Shown here: in pieces, positions 1-9,078 of the stretch
Numbering within the stretch: position 1 is the stretch's first letter
Layout: each line of letters starts with the position of its first letter
Assembly (NCBI GenBank): GCA_028285265.1
Contig: JANQPX010000060.1
Location: forward strand, 35,426 to 99,425
DNA from: Geminicoccaceae bacterium
GTDB taxonomy: Bacteria > Pseudomonadota > Alphaproteobacteria > Geminicoccales > Geminicoccaceae
DNA length: 64,000 nt
Direction: 5' to 3'
The notes under the pieces: model-generated
Databases searched by the model: none
Seen by the model: only the letters and a program-made list of their open reading frames with translations
What the model was told of the DNA's origin: nothing
Translations under genes and position numbers: made by a program

Positions 1-1165
1 CGAACGTTCGCTCGACAAACCACAGACCGGCGACGGCGATCATGGCAACGGAACCAGCCTGCAAGACCACCGGCTTATAAACTGGTAGACGGCGAATCAG
101 ATAGAGAAGCGGGAAAGCCGCCATCACAACGATTAACTGCCCTATTTCGACGCCAATGTTGAAACCGGAAAGTGCAGCCAGAAGAGAGTGGCCTTGTGCT
201 CCTAACGGATCCAGGACGTTGGCGAAGCCGAATCCATGAAACAGGCCGAGAATAAAGACGATTGACCAGGTTTTGTTTGCGATGAACGGATAAAGATTGT
301 TGAAAGCGGCAATCGCGATCGAAAGCGCGATGACGGCCTCAACCAACATCACGGGTAATCTGACGATGCCAAGCGCTGCCAGCGTTAACGTGATGGTATG
401 GGCCACCGTGAACAGGGTGACGACCTTCACAACAAACCAGAATGGCTCGCGAAAGCTCGGAGCAGGCGTCCACTTTCCGGAACGCACGACCATGACGGAG
501 GCAAGAAGCAGCGAGAGAAGGAAGAGAATATGGTCATAGCCGATAGGCACGATGTGGTAGATGCCCTCTCCCACAAAGCGGCCGAAGATCACCCAACTTG
601 AGACACCGTCGACGTTGAACGATTGCCGACGACGTTCTTCACCAAAAATGAGGGAATGCTGCGCTTCGTTCTCAACAATGCCTGCACGCGTATTGCTCTC
701 GATAAGAAGAAGTCCGCGATGATTGCGATCAACCCCGTCAAAGAGAAAACGATAGTCTGCCTCAAGCGTTTCAGGCGGCCGGTTCAGACTGGGTACGTCA
801 AACTGAACCTGCACGAAGATATCGAAGCCTGCGCCGTCAAAGAACTGATGACCAGTTACCTCAACCGGATGCGCAACATCACCGTCGTAAAAGACCAAAC
901 GCGGCTGCAAGTATTCATAGACCTGCTGAGCATTCGAATCGAACTCATCCTTGCTAATGGTGCCATTGCCATCGACATCAAGTGAGATCGCTTTGTCCAG
1001 CTCCTGGAACGGGATTTCGAAGCGTCCGGAAAGGCTTGTTTCGGTTACGTTTAGATAAACATAACTTTCACCTGTGCTATGGGCCCTCGCTTCACCGGAC
1101 AGCCCGATAGCCGCGCTGACGATGATGAGCAAGCCTAACATTCGCTTAAACTGACGATAGAGCAC
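1..1165 (-). CDS. HupE/UreJ-like membrane protein with EF-hand (3' end cut by window)
   Basis: I translated this frame by hand; it is open from a GTG at 1165 to the window edge. An AAGGGGAA ribosome site lies a few bases upstream of the GTG; an ATG at 1141 is an alternative start. The product begins with a signal peptide ending near SGEARA. A lumenal domain follows with an EF-hand calcium loop, DVDGNGTISKDEF. After about residue 200 come several membrane helices containing FGLFHGFGFA, a hallmark of the HupE/UreJ_2 family. Family members are thought to move or bind metals such as nickel or cobalt, but most of this subfamily is uncharacterised. It is last in the minus-strand series, 38 bases after the acyl-CoA dehydrogenase. 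The carboxyl end is missing. Confidence 0.8.
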   Translation of the reverse strand, partial: MLYRQFKRMLGLLIIVSAAIGLSGEARAHSTGESYVYLNVTETSLSGRFEIPFQELDKAISLDVDGNGTISKDEFDSNAQQVYEYLQPRLVFYDGDVAHPVEVTGHQFFDGAGFDIFVQVQFDVPSLNRPPETLEADYRFLFDGVDRNHRGLLLIESNTRAGIVENEAQHSLIFGEERRRQSFNVDGVSSWVIFGRFVGEGIYHIVPIGYDHILFLLSLLLASVMVVRSGKWTPAPSFREPFWFVVKVVTLFTVAHTITLTLAALGIVRLPVMLVEAVIALSIAIAAFNNLYPFIANKTWSIVFILGLFHGFGFANVLDPLGAQGHSLLAALSGFNIGVEIGQLIVVMAAFPLLYLIRRLPVYKPVVLQAGSVAMIAVAGLWFVERTF

Positions 1166-1203
1166 GATGTTCCCCTTATCCCCGACGTTCTGGTCTTGTC
1201 CGA

Positions 1204-2361
1204 TCAGCTCTTGAGGAGCTGCGCGATGATCTGTCTTTGGATGTCGGATGTGCCTGAGTAAATGACGCCGCCGATCGCATCACGTAAGTCTCGCTCAATG
1301 CCAGTCTCCGAGAGATAGCCTTTGCCACCGTGAATGCGGATCGCATCAAGGCTCGATTCGACGAATGCTTCCGACATATGCAGATTAGCGAGGGCGGCCT
1401 CCACGGGACACGACTGGCCCTGGGCCTTCAACCAAGCCGCCTTGTAAAGAAGAAGCTGGGCCGTCTCTAGGCGCAGCTTCATATTAGCAAGCCGGTTTGA
1501 CACCGATTGAAACTGATCAATTGGTTGATCGAAGACAATGCGACTGCGGGCAAAACCAACGCAATCGTCAAGCTGACGGCGCATTGATCCGACATGGCTT
1601 GCAAGAATGAAGCTCCGTTCCCACTCCATTATATGCTGAAAGATGGCGAGCCCCGCTCCCTCGCGACCGAGGCGCGCCTCCTTTGGTATGCCGCAGTTTT
1701 CGAAGATGAACTCGCCCATCGGCGTTGTCCGCAAGCCCATTTTCTGTTGCGGCGGACGACGGATAAACCCTGAGGTCTCTGCGTCGACCAAAAAGGCCGA
1801 TATGCCCCATGACCCTCGATCGGGCGCGGTCGAAGCAAAGACCAGGGCTACATCACACGAGGGGCCCAGGCCGACATAGGCCTTAGCACCGTTGAGTACA
1901 TAACCTCCGTCGATCGGCTCGGCGGTCGTCTTAATACCGGCTGCGTTTGAACCCGCCCCATGTTCTGTCATGCTTACGGCTCCAATGATTGAGCCATCGC
2001 ATAGTCCAGGCAGATAGCGACGTTTTTGATCATCCGTGCCGAATGAGAAGATTGGTTCCTGGACCGCCCAAATCTGCCCATTGGCCACAAGGGTGAGCCC
2101 GTTATCCCGACAGCCATAACCGATCGCTTCTAGAATCAGAATCGATGTCAGGATGTCTCGTCCGCGCCCTCCATATTCCTCAGGGATTGATAGGCCAAAA
2201 ATCCCAAACTCTGCACATTTGCGCCAGTCTTCACGCCAGGTCTCAAGGTTGTCGCTACCGGATTGGTCTCGATGCACGAGATCGCGCCCCAGATGTTGGG
2301 CCGCGAAACGTTGCGCTTCGTCGCGAAGCGCCAGCTGCTCGTCGCTCCAAGAGAAATCCAT
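1204..2361 (-). CDS. acyl-CoA dehydrogenase
   Basis: This is a full-length (385 aa) FAD-dependent acyl-CoA dehydrogenase that would oxidise an acyl-CoA thioester at the alpha-beta carbons and pass electrons to electron-transfer flavoprotein. The family signature MTEHGAGSN is near residue 130 and IHGGKGYL is near 343. The C-terminal motif reads IYSGTSDIQR where medium-chain enzymes have the catalytic Glu (IYEGTS). A Glu is instead present in the helix-G motif MEWERSFILA, the position used by isovaleryl-CoA and long-chain enzymes, so it is probably active with that base. It follows the secretion/CphA-like operon after a 378-base gap, so it may or may not belong to that pathway. Substrate unknown. 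Confidence 0.92.
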   Translation of the reverse strand: MDFSWSDEQLALRDEAQRFAAQHLGRDLVHRDQSGSDNLETWREDWRKCAEFGIFGLSIPEEYGGRGRDILTSILILEAIGYGCRDNGLTLVANGQIWAVQEPIFSFGTDDQKRRYLPGLCDGSIIGAVSMTEHGAGSNAAGIKTTAEPIDGGYVLNGAKAYVGLGPSCDVALVFASTAPDRGSWGISAFLVDAETSGFIRRPPQQKMGLRTTPMGEFIFENCGIPKEARLGREGAGLAIFQHIMEWERSFILASHVGSMRRQLDDCVGFARSRIVFDQPIDQFQSVSNRLANMKLRLETAQLLLYKAAWLKAQGQSCPVEAALANLHMSEAFVESSLDAIRIHGGKGYLSETGIERDLRDAIGGVIYSGTSDIQRQIIAQLLKS

Positions 2362-2739
2362 TTAATGCCTCGCCAGACCGCGAGCGACCAATGATCCAGC
2401 TCAGGTTGTTCGGTGGCACAGCTAAATTAAGGTGACCGAAGACCAAGGATCATTGGACGATGCAGTGTTGTTCTACAGATGACAAACGTACGTCCTTAAC
2501 GTTTGGATCTCTCATGGTGCATTTTCGTTAACGGTATTTTATGAACTCAACTTTGACGTCCATCGAAGGGACATTGACTTCAATCAAGATTCTCGTCGTA
2601 TCCCTGATCGTTCCAGCTTCAGGTCGTCGTTATCTCCCGCATTCAAGCGGCCCATGTCGGTTTCACCTCGATCTTTGCTCCGGTGATACCTGTCTGTCGT
2701 GACAGCTTGTCAATGGACGAATGGCGGCCACTCTTTCGC
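2362..2739. other. intergenic stretch without a convincing gene
   Basis: This gap lies between the stop of the exported hydrolase and the start of the acyl-CoA dehydrogenase, both on the minus strand. A 53-codon plus-strand frame (2541-2702) is open but has no ribosome site or recognisable content. The stretch presumably carries the dehydrogenase promoter; I could not pick a clear -35/-10 pair. Confidence 0.4.
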
Positions 2740-3690
2740 CTATTCAGTCGTCAAGCTTAGCCCAAGGGCATGCTCGATCTCCGCGGCTTGCAACATGCCT
2801 CTCGATGAGTGGCCAACGCCTCCTGCAATGACGAGCCTCCAGGAAAATGGCCAATCTCGCGAGCGAGCCAGATCTCGCGCCATCTCATAGACGAATTGAG
2901 CTCGCTCGAACCGGTTGACGCCTTGCCGCATAGCAGCCTCATTGGACACCAGGTTCTTGCGTCCCGTGTCGTCGCTGCCGACGTAAAGTGTTATTGGAAG
3001 ATCAAGATAGCCCTGAAGGTCCGGTTCGCTGTTGAGGGCATTAGAAATCTTGCCGAAACCGTAAGGAACGGGCTCAGTAAGTGATGGAAGCACGTGAACC
3101 GATGGGTTCGCAATCAGGATCCGTTCGGCATCAGCAGGCGGAGAATACGCCGAGACCCTTGAAAGGAATTGACCTCCTGCGGAGTGGCCAAAAAGGAAGT
3201 AACGGGCATTCGCATCGCCGAGCCAATGACGCGCCCATGTCACGAGGGCGTCGACCTTATAGCCGGTCCAACGTTCGCGAGGCTGAACTCGGCCTTTGCG
3301 AAAGACACCCGCCCGATGGTAGCGCCAATTGGGAAACGTCTGCTCATCGAAAAGAGGCGCGATCACAGCTAGGCAAGCCCGATCTGCCAAGGGGCGCGCC
3401 CTACGACGCATTTTTGAGGCCTTTCTGCCCTTACCGTGAAAGACCAGCAGAAGGCTAGGCGAAGCGCAGTGTTGCGGACGATAGGTGAAAACTGAGATGA
3501 CGTCATTGCCGAGCTTGACCTCGAATTGGTCATGGCCTGAATCCCGCGCGAGAACGGACGACGTCATCAACGACAAGATGAGTGCGAGTAACAAGCCCAC
3601 CCAAGTCATCGTCACCACGGGCGCCAATGAAGCGTGATATCCAGGGGCGAAACCACCAAAAGCTCCCATCTTCCAGCAGCTCTGGTTCAT
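2740..3690 (-). CDS. exported alpha/beta hydrolase (PHB-depolymerase/LpqC-like)
   Basis: An alpha/beta-hydrolase fold protein whose nucleophile elbow is GHSAGGQF near residue 167. An acidic residue is likely in YVGSDDTG and the histidine in GGVGHSSRG near residue 292, completing a Ser-Asp-His triad. The motif LLVFHGKGR supplies the oxyanion region. A strong hydrophobic segment ending SSVLA before RDSG looks like a signal peptide, so it probably acts outside the cytoplasm. The GTG/ATG-type start at 3690 overlaps the upstream stop by four bases (translational coupling); an ATG at 3609 would give a more normal signal peptide. It is last in the CphA-like/secretion operon, so hydrolysis or release of the exported product is a reasonable guess. 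Substrate not known. Confidence 0.82.
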   Translation of the reverse strand: MNQSCWKMGAFGGFAPGYHASLAPVVTMTWVGLLLALILSLMTSSVLARDSGHDQFEVKLGNDVISVFTYRPQHCASPSLLLVFHGKGRKASKMRRRARPLADRACLAVIAPLFDEQTFPNWRYHRAGVFRKGRVQPRERWTGYKVDALVTWARHWLGDANARYFLFGHSAGGQFLSRVSAYSPPADAERILIANPSVHVLPSLTEPVPYGFGKISNALNSEPDLQGYLDLPITLYVGSDDTGRKNLVSNEAAMRQGVNRFERAQFVYEMARDLARSRDWPFSWRLVIAGGVGHSSRGMLQAAEIEHALGLSLTTE

Positions 3691-5978
3691 GGCAGCCCTG
3701 AAACTGCGGCTGCCGGGTTTGGCCGCCCCTCGCGTTTAATGGTCGGGACCAAGGCCGGAGCCTGGCCGATCGCCTGCTCAAGCTCACTCACCTGCAGTCC
3801 CAGTCCATGAGCGAGGGCGAGCGCAAACATCCTCGCCTCGATTGAGCGCTTTTGTGGACGTCTAGGACTTGGTCGGCCGGTGTCTCCAGTTGGCAGCGTT
3901 AGGATCGGCTCGCCCGCCTCAATCAAGACAATTTGCTCCTGGTCCTCGCGCCAACGAGTCACGATGGCAGGCCCACCCTCGGCAAGATGCCGTTCGAGGG
4001 TATTCCCCTGCCGACGAGGCGTAACGAGAATGACACGCGATGCCTCAACCATACGGACTGCGTCAAGGGCAAGCACATCGTCCGCACTGACCACGATATG
4101 TCCCAAGGTTGCGCGGATCAGCACATCCATTCCCTTGCGAAACAAGTCGACGTCACCGTCGACATTTCGGCTTGTTATCGCGGAACTCTGGCAAGTTTCC
4201 AGCTGCATGCCGCGTTTAACGATCTGCCGAAGCGAAACAGCGCCGACAAGGGCTTCGATTCGTGGATCATGAATCAAAAGTCCAAGCGAACGACGCCGGC
4301 GTGAGTCGGGGATGTCGAGCGCTTCACCATTAATAAAGGCTCCATGACGAGTGACCAAACCGACGGAACGTCGATTGCCACGAAGAAGACCGTCAAGCTC
4401 ACGGGCGATCCGTCCAGTGCCCCGGTCCCCGGCGATCAAACTTGCGGGGATCTGCACCTCGGCTCGCCCCTTGAGAAGATGAGCCAAGACCGTCGGCGCG
4501 AGGCCGTCCCGCTTGCTGTGTCGAGGCCACAGATAGCCGTGAAGTTCCGGTTCGGCATTGATTTTCATAATCGTGCCGACTCCGACCTTGTATGATCTGC
4601 TGATATCCGTCGTTACAAAATCGATGCTGATGAAATCTTGATCCAGGACTTTCCCGACACGCTCCGCAAGCATTCGATTGTCGTGATGGACTTCATCCGT
4701 GACGTCAATCGCTGCGCCACCGGCTGAAATCGACGGGCTAGATCGGAGCGAAACAACCCTGCCGGCTGGCAAAACGTCGTCAAGTCTTACACCCTGCTTG
4801 CCGAGATGATTGATGAGATCATCATCGATAGGCACCTGCATCATTCTGAAGTCATCACGGAAGGGATCGCGATTGAGCTGGCGGATCAGATCCTTGGTTG
4901 TACCTTCTCCGTCTCCTTCAATGATCGGTGGCATGCGCCTTACAGCAGCAGTGTAGCTTCCATCGATCACCAGAAGACTAAAGTCTTGGCCACCAAAACC
5001 ACCGTCAACCGACCTGTCTTCCCTTGGTGTCTCAGTTTGGTCTGCAACACTGATGATACGGGCACTGGCATCGATCGGAGACGGTCTTTGGTCATGTCTC
5101 GCAGGACCAGGCAGGTTGACCAAGACTCCGGCCCGTGCCGGTTCCAAGCTGTCGGCAACCTGCCGCTCTAATGCTGGCCTATATTGTTGCGGCACTGGCA
5201 ACCCGACATCCGCCAGTCGCTGCATCACGTCGTTACTATCATCAGTAAGACCAACGGCGTTGATGGATGTGCTGACGGCAATCGTGCGTTGTAAGGCGCC
5301 TTGGCCCAAACGCAGACGATCCCCGCCAAGGACCTGACAAGCTATTCCCTGCCCTAGCGCAGCTGCGGCCAGTGCTGCAGCGCCGGCTGTGGGACGTCGG
5401 CGGCGGACGCGCCGTCTAAGCTTTGCAAACTGATCCTCTAAGGCGCTCACGTCCAGACTTGGCATCTTAGAATAGTGAGCGGGCAAAAGTGCGATGACAC
5501 CAGCCAATCCAATTTCGGCAACTTGGCGCGAGGTGTTGGGGCTGTTGCTCGGCCAGATAAGCGCCGTCTGCCGCGCGATGTCCACCGGCTCAATCATGCC
5601 GAAGATCTCGGCATCGAGCCGCCCCCGTTCGAACGCCAGTGTGGCCTCAAGGGCCATGATCGCTTCGAGAACAGCCTCCTCGATAGCCACTCCCGGAGGC
5701 TCGCTCAATCGTTGGAAAAAGTCTCTGGAAAAGTCGCCATTCGGCAAAGCCCGCCTCAGTGTGCGAAAACTCTCGATGAATTGCTCGGCAAAACCGGAAC
5801 CAATCTCCCCACTACGCAATGCATGCAGGCTTCCGAAGTCAAACGTTTGACGGACGACAGTCGACGTATGATAGGGATTACGCCCTCGAAGCACCGTACG
5901 AGTCAAAAGCTTGACGGGTTCGCTTTGGCGATGGGTGTCCGGCTCCACGGTCTCTTCGTCTTCTTGCCATTGGGCCAC
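3687..5978 (-). CDS. degenerate cyanophycin-synthetase-like protein (probable pseudoenzyme)
   Basis: This 763 aa protein aligns along its whole length with the CphA-like protein at 10680-13085. It has the N-domain start VLRGRNPYH (residue 29 on), the LGGDRLRLGQG linker (218-226), the ATP-grasp core IDVTDEVHHDN (424-434) and SIDFVTTDISRSY (451-463), and a Mur-ligase-like tail. ATP-binding parts are lost: where the paralog has VVVKPQKGSRGAGV, this one has VLVNLPGPARHD (285-296), and the magnesium-binding EIN is KIN at 472-474. The tail P-loop is replaced by IAGDRGTGR. I infer a non-catalytic partner or regulatory subunit. It sits four bases after hlyD-like and overlaps the hydrolase by four bases, so it is co-translated with export genes. 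The reading frame is intact, arguing against simple decay. Confidence 0.85.
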   Translation of the reverse strand: MAQWQEDEETVEPDTHRQSEPVKLLTRTVLRGRNPYHTSTVVRQTFDFGSLHALRSGEIGSGFAEQFIESFRTLRRALPNGDFSRDFFQRLSEPPGVAIEEAVLEAIMALEATLAFERGRLDAEIFGMIEPVDIARQTALIWPSNSPNTSRQVAEIGLAGVIALLPAHYSKMPSLDVSALEDQFAKLRRRVRRRRPTAGAAALAAAALGQGIACQVLGGDRLRLGQGALQRTIAVSTSINAVGLTDDSNDVMQRLADVGLPVPQQYRPALERQVADSLEPARAGVLVNLPGPARHDQRPSPIDASARIISVADQTETPREDRSVDGGFGGQDFSLLVIDGSYTAAVRRMPPIIEGDGEGTTKDLIRQLNRDPFRDDFRMMQVPIDDDLINHLGKQGVRLDDVLPAGRVVSLRSSPSISAGGAAIDVTDEVHHDNRMLAERVGKVLDQDFISIDFVTTDISRSYKVGVGTIMKINAEPELHGYLWPRHSKRDGLAPTVLAHLLKGRAEVQIPASLIAGDRGTGRIARELDGLLRGNRRSVGLVTRHGAFINGEALDIPDSRRRRSLGLLIHDPRIEALVGAVSLRQIVKRGMQLETCQSSAITSRNVDGDVDLFRKGMDVLIRATLGHIVVSADDVLALDAVRMVEASRVILVTPRRQGNTLERHLAEGGPAIVTRWREDQEQIVLIEAGEPILTLPTGDTGRPSPRRPQKRSIEARMFALALAHGLGLQVSELEQAIGQAPALVPTIKREGRPNPAAAVSGLP

Positions 5979-5982
5979 AGCG

Positions 5983-7347
5983 TTAGTTCTCCCTAAGGCC
6001 TAGTTGAATAGTGCGGGCAATGGGTTGAATGAGGTAGTCGAAGGGTGTGCGAGCGCCGGTTCGTATGAAGACATCCGCGCCCATGCCTGCGAGGAGTGTG
6101 GTCCCACCCTGTTCGAGGCTTTGCGTATCGAGCTCTATTCGGGCGCGATAGTATGCTGCCCCCGTCTCTTCATCCAAAAGGCGGTCGGCAGAAACAGCCG
6201 ATACTGTTCCCTCGAGGAGTTTGCGCTGACGCCGATTCTGCGCTGTCAGATGGACATGTGCGGGCAAACCCAGCCTGACTTCGTCAATGTCGACCGGGTC
6301 AACAAAGGCCTCGACGACCAATTCGTCGGCAACCGGGACAATCTCCATCAGCGGCTGACCGGCACCGACGACGCCATCCCTCGTATGGACTTGCAAGTTG
6401 ACAACCACGCCTTCAATTGGGGAACGAATCTCCGTTCGCGCGAGAACGTCTTCCGAGGCGACAATCTGCTGCGAGAGCTCGTAAGCACGGGCGCGTTCGG
6501 TACGCAATTGCTCCGTGATCGCCGCAGTAGTTGATGTCTTGAGCTCGCTAATCTCCAAATGGGCTTCAAGTATCGTCTTCTCTTCGCGGGCGATGTCACC
6601 CGAATATTCGCTGATCAATCCATCAAACTCGGCGATACGCCCCTCAAGCTCGCGTAGTCGGGGTGCAGGCACCAAAGACTTTTCGACAAGTGGCTGGATC
6701 TCTTGACGCTCGCGCTTAGCCAAGTCGAGGCGCCGCGTTGCCGAGTCGATTTGCCCCCTAAGGCCGATGATCAAGGCTTGTGACTGAGCAATCTTCTGTT
6801 CGAGAACTGCTTGGCGATCTTCGTGAAGTGCGCGGCGCGCTCGCAGGATGCTCGCCTGGCCGTCAAAGGCCCGTTTGATCTGATGGTCGGATCCGTCTAG
6901 CCCCGCGAGATCCTCTGGTACAGTAATCGCGGGCTTACCCTCTCGCTCTGCTAAGAGACGTTCGACCACCGCTCGAGCTTCAGCATACTGCACGCGAAGC
7001 TGTTTGACCTCGGCAATAGGCCGGATGTCTCGAAGCTTGATCAAGAGCTCACCAACTTGAACACGATCGCCGTCGCGCACTTGAATCGTCTCAACAATGC
7101 CGCCTTCAAGATGCTGTATCGTCTTCCGATAACTTGCGACGCTCACGACACCTGGCGAAATCACAGCACTCTCGATCGGTGCCAACGCGGACCAAAATGA
7201 AAAACATCCAAGAAAGGCCAGGATCGCAATGATTCCGATGATCATCGAACCTAGTGGAAATGGGCGACGAACCAACGTCAGCGTGGAACGTCCTTCATGG
7301 TCCTCAACGGGTTTTGAGTCATCATGACGACTGTCTTCCTTCCTCAT
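5983..7347 (-). CDS. HlyD-family periplasmic adaptor of type I secretion
   Basis: Membrane fusion protein of 454 aa that would bridge an inner-membrane ABC exporter to an outer-membrane TolC-type channel. One membrane helix lies at about residues 35-57 (IIGIIAILAFLGCFSFW), followed by the first half of the lipoyl-like domain (SPGVVSVASYRKTIQHLEGG). A long coiled coil covers roughly 110-290. The second lipoyl half, TEIRSPIEGVVVNLQVHT, is near 305, and the beta-barrel region follows, ending in a typical GMGADVFIRTG segment. It overlaps the ABC gene upstream by four bases, which fixes the pairing. No TolC-like gene is present in this window, so the outer-membrane channel must come from elsewhere. 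Confidence 0.93.
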   Translation of the reverse strand: MRKEDSRHDDSKPVEDHEGRSTLTLVRRPFPLGSMIIGIIAILAFLGCFSFWSALAPIESAVISPGVVSVASYRKTIQHLEGGIVETIQVRDGDRVQVGELLIKLRDIRPIAEVKQLRVQYAEARAVVERLLAEREGKPAITVPEDLAGLDGSDHQIKRAFDGQASILRARRALHEDRQAVLEQKIAQSQALIIGLRGQIDSATRRLDLAKRERQEIQPLVEKSLVPAPRLRELEGRIAEFDGLISEYSGDIAREEKTILEAHLEISELKTSTTAAITEQLRTERARAYELSQQIVASEDVLARTEIRSPIEGVVVNLQVHTRDGVVGAGQPLMEIVPVADELVVEAFVDPVDIDEVRLGLPAHVHLTAQNRRQRKLLEGTVSAVSADRLLDEETGAAYYRARIELDTQSLEQGGTTLLAGMGADVFIRTGARTPFDYLIQPIARTIQLGLREN

Positions 7348-9071
7348 GCCCTCATCCTTACTGAGCGGCGAGATCTTGATCGTCGAAGCGACTCGATCTC
7401 CTCCCGCGTCTCAAGTAGGCGTATCGTGCCCTCATCCAATGCCAGAACTTTGTCCGCTATTCGGCTAAGGGACTTGGATTGGCTGGTGACGATGATGATG
7501 GATCCCTGTGCCGCGCAGTCTTTCAAAGCACGGTTCATGACCCTACGGGCGCTGCGGTCCAGATGCGGTTCAGGTTCATCCATAACAATCAGCTGAGGCC
7601 AACCGTAGAAAGCGCGCGCAAGGGCGATCGACTTTCGCTGACCTGCAGAGAGTGTCATGTGTTCATCATCGAGTTCTGTATCGTAGCCATAGGGTAAAGA
7701 CAGGATGGCTTCATGCGCCCCAGCAAGTTGCGCCGCTTCAACCACCTGACCGAAATCGCCTTTCGCCATGTGAGCAATGTTCTCTCGTGCGGTCCCGCGA
7801 AACAGCCGAATCTCCTGCGGCAAATAGCCGACATAGCGTTGAGGCCCGTCCTGACGAAGCCGAGAGATATCAATGTCGCCAAGTCGGACCGAACCGTATC
7901 GTGGCTTCAGTCTCCCAATGGCAAGTCTGGAAAACGTCGTTTTACCAGAGGCTGAGGGACCAATGACGCAAAGAATACTTCCCGGATCCAAATCAATGTC
8001 GATCCGTTTCAAGATCGATGCTTGCTGATTTGGATATCTATAGCCGAGATTACTAATTTTAAGTGCTGCCGGAAGCGCATGATCATGCATTGAGACCGGA
8101 TCACGACTTACCGATGAAAATGCGCTACAAATTCGACCATAGGCTCGCCGCGCATTAGTGAGCTCCCGCCAGCGAAGCATGGCGTCCTTCACTGCTTGGA
8201 AAGCCATCCGGCCGAGGAATCCAGCAGCGATAACGCCGCCCAGTGTCATAACATCACCAATGACGAGCCAGAGCCCGACCGCTAAGAGGGCCACTCTTAA
8301 ACAACGACCACAAAAGCGAATCGCGGCGCTGATGGTAATCGTGACGCGCCTAGATCGCAGGTTTTCATCAAGGCGCTCAAACGTCGCCTCGGACCAACGC
8401 TCGGTCACGTTCTCCGCCATGCGCAGCGGTCCGATCGTCTCACCGCTGCGTTCCGCTGCCGCTACGAGCTCTTTACTGTCAGCTGATGCACGGAGGGCGG
8501 CGTCGCGCGACGAACGGGTTAAAACTTCGTTGAGGATACCGAGGACGAAGACGACCAGCACACCGGACAATGCAATACCGGCCAACAAGGGGTTGATGAG
8601 ATAAGCAACGAGAATGAAGGCAGGCGCCCATATGATGTCCAGCCACGCCAAGATGGCATGCCCCGAAACGAAGGACCTGATGGTGGCAAGATCGCGCAGT
8701 ACCCTTGATGGCGTCGTCGAATCGCTGTTACCGGCAACATTCAGGCTGCCTTGAACGAGGGTTGGGCCAAAGGATCGCTCGATCCAACTACCCCAATGCA
8801 GAAACATGCGCCGTCGGATCAACTCCAACAACACGCCCGTCCCAACCGCTGCGACGGTAATCACCGTCAACATGACCAATGTCTCGACGCTTCTGCTCGC
8901 CGGAATACGATCGAGAATCTGAAGGACGTAAATTGGCGTCACTAGGCGAAACAGATTGATAAATATACTGAAAATTCCAATGACAAGCAGGCCTAAGCGA
9001 GATTGTCGCCATGCGCTTTTGATAAGCTCATTGGCCGATTTCGTGGATTGCTTTGACGTTCTTGTCGACAT
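7344..9071 (-). CDS. type I secretion ABC transporter (PrtD-like), no peptidase domain
   Basis: A half-size exporter of 575 aa with an N-terminal six-helix membrane domain (about 25-310) and a C-terminal ATPase. Walker A is GPSASGKTT, the signature is LSAGQRKS, and Walker B is LIVMDEP. There is no N-terminal C39 cysteine peptidase, so the cargo is not processed by this protein. The H-loop looks unusual: where the family has VTHR, this reads VTSQSKS, so the switch histidine appears to be missing. The gene starts seven bases after the DUF1611 gene and overlaps hlyD-like by four bases. PrtD-type transporters normally export unprocessed RTX-like proteins, but no such gene is seen nearby. Confidence 0.92.
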   Translation of the reverse strand: MSTRTSKQSTKSANELIKSAWRQSRLGLLVIGIFSIFINLFRLVTPIYVLQILDRIPASRSVETLVMLTVITVAAVGTGVLLELIRRRMFLHWGSWIERSFGPTLVQGSLNVAGNSDSTTPSRVLRDLATIRSFVSGHAILAWLDIIWAPAFILVAYLINPLLAGIALSGVLVVFVLGILNEVLTRSSRDAALRASADSKELVAAAERSGETIGPLRMAENVTERWSEATFERLDENLRSRRVTITISAAIRFCGRCLRVALLAVGLWLVIGDVMTLGGVIAAGFLGRMAFQAVKDAMLRWRELTNARRAYGRICSAFSSVSRDPVSMHDHALPAALKISNLGYRYPNQQASILKRIDIDLDPGSILCVIGPSASGKTTFSRLAIGRLKPRYGSVRLGDIDISRLRQDGPQRYVGYLPQEIRLFRGTARENIAHMAKGDFGQVVEAAQLAGAHEAILSLPYGYDTELDDEHMTLSAGQRKSIALARAFYGWPQLIVMDEPEPHLDRSARRVMNRALKDCAAQGSIIIVTSQSKSLSRIADKVLALDEGTIRLLETREEIESLRRSRSRRSVRMRA

Positions 9072-9078
9072 GGGATCT

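Noticed and set aside
623..985. 120-codon plus-strand frame
   Set aside because: It is antisense to the HupE-like protein, whose EF-hand and helices are clear on the minus strand.
2541..2702. 53-codon plus-strand frame in the gap before the acyl-CoA dehydrogenase
   Set aside because: No ribosome site, no recognisable content, opposite strand to both neighbours.
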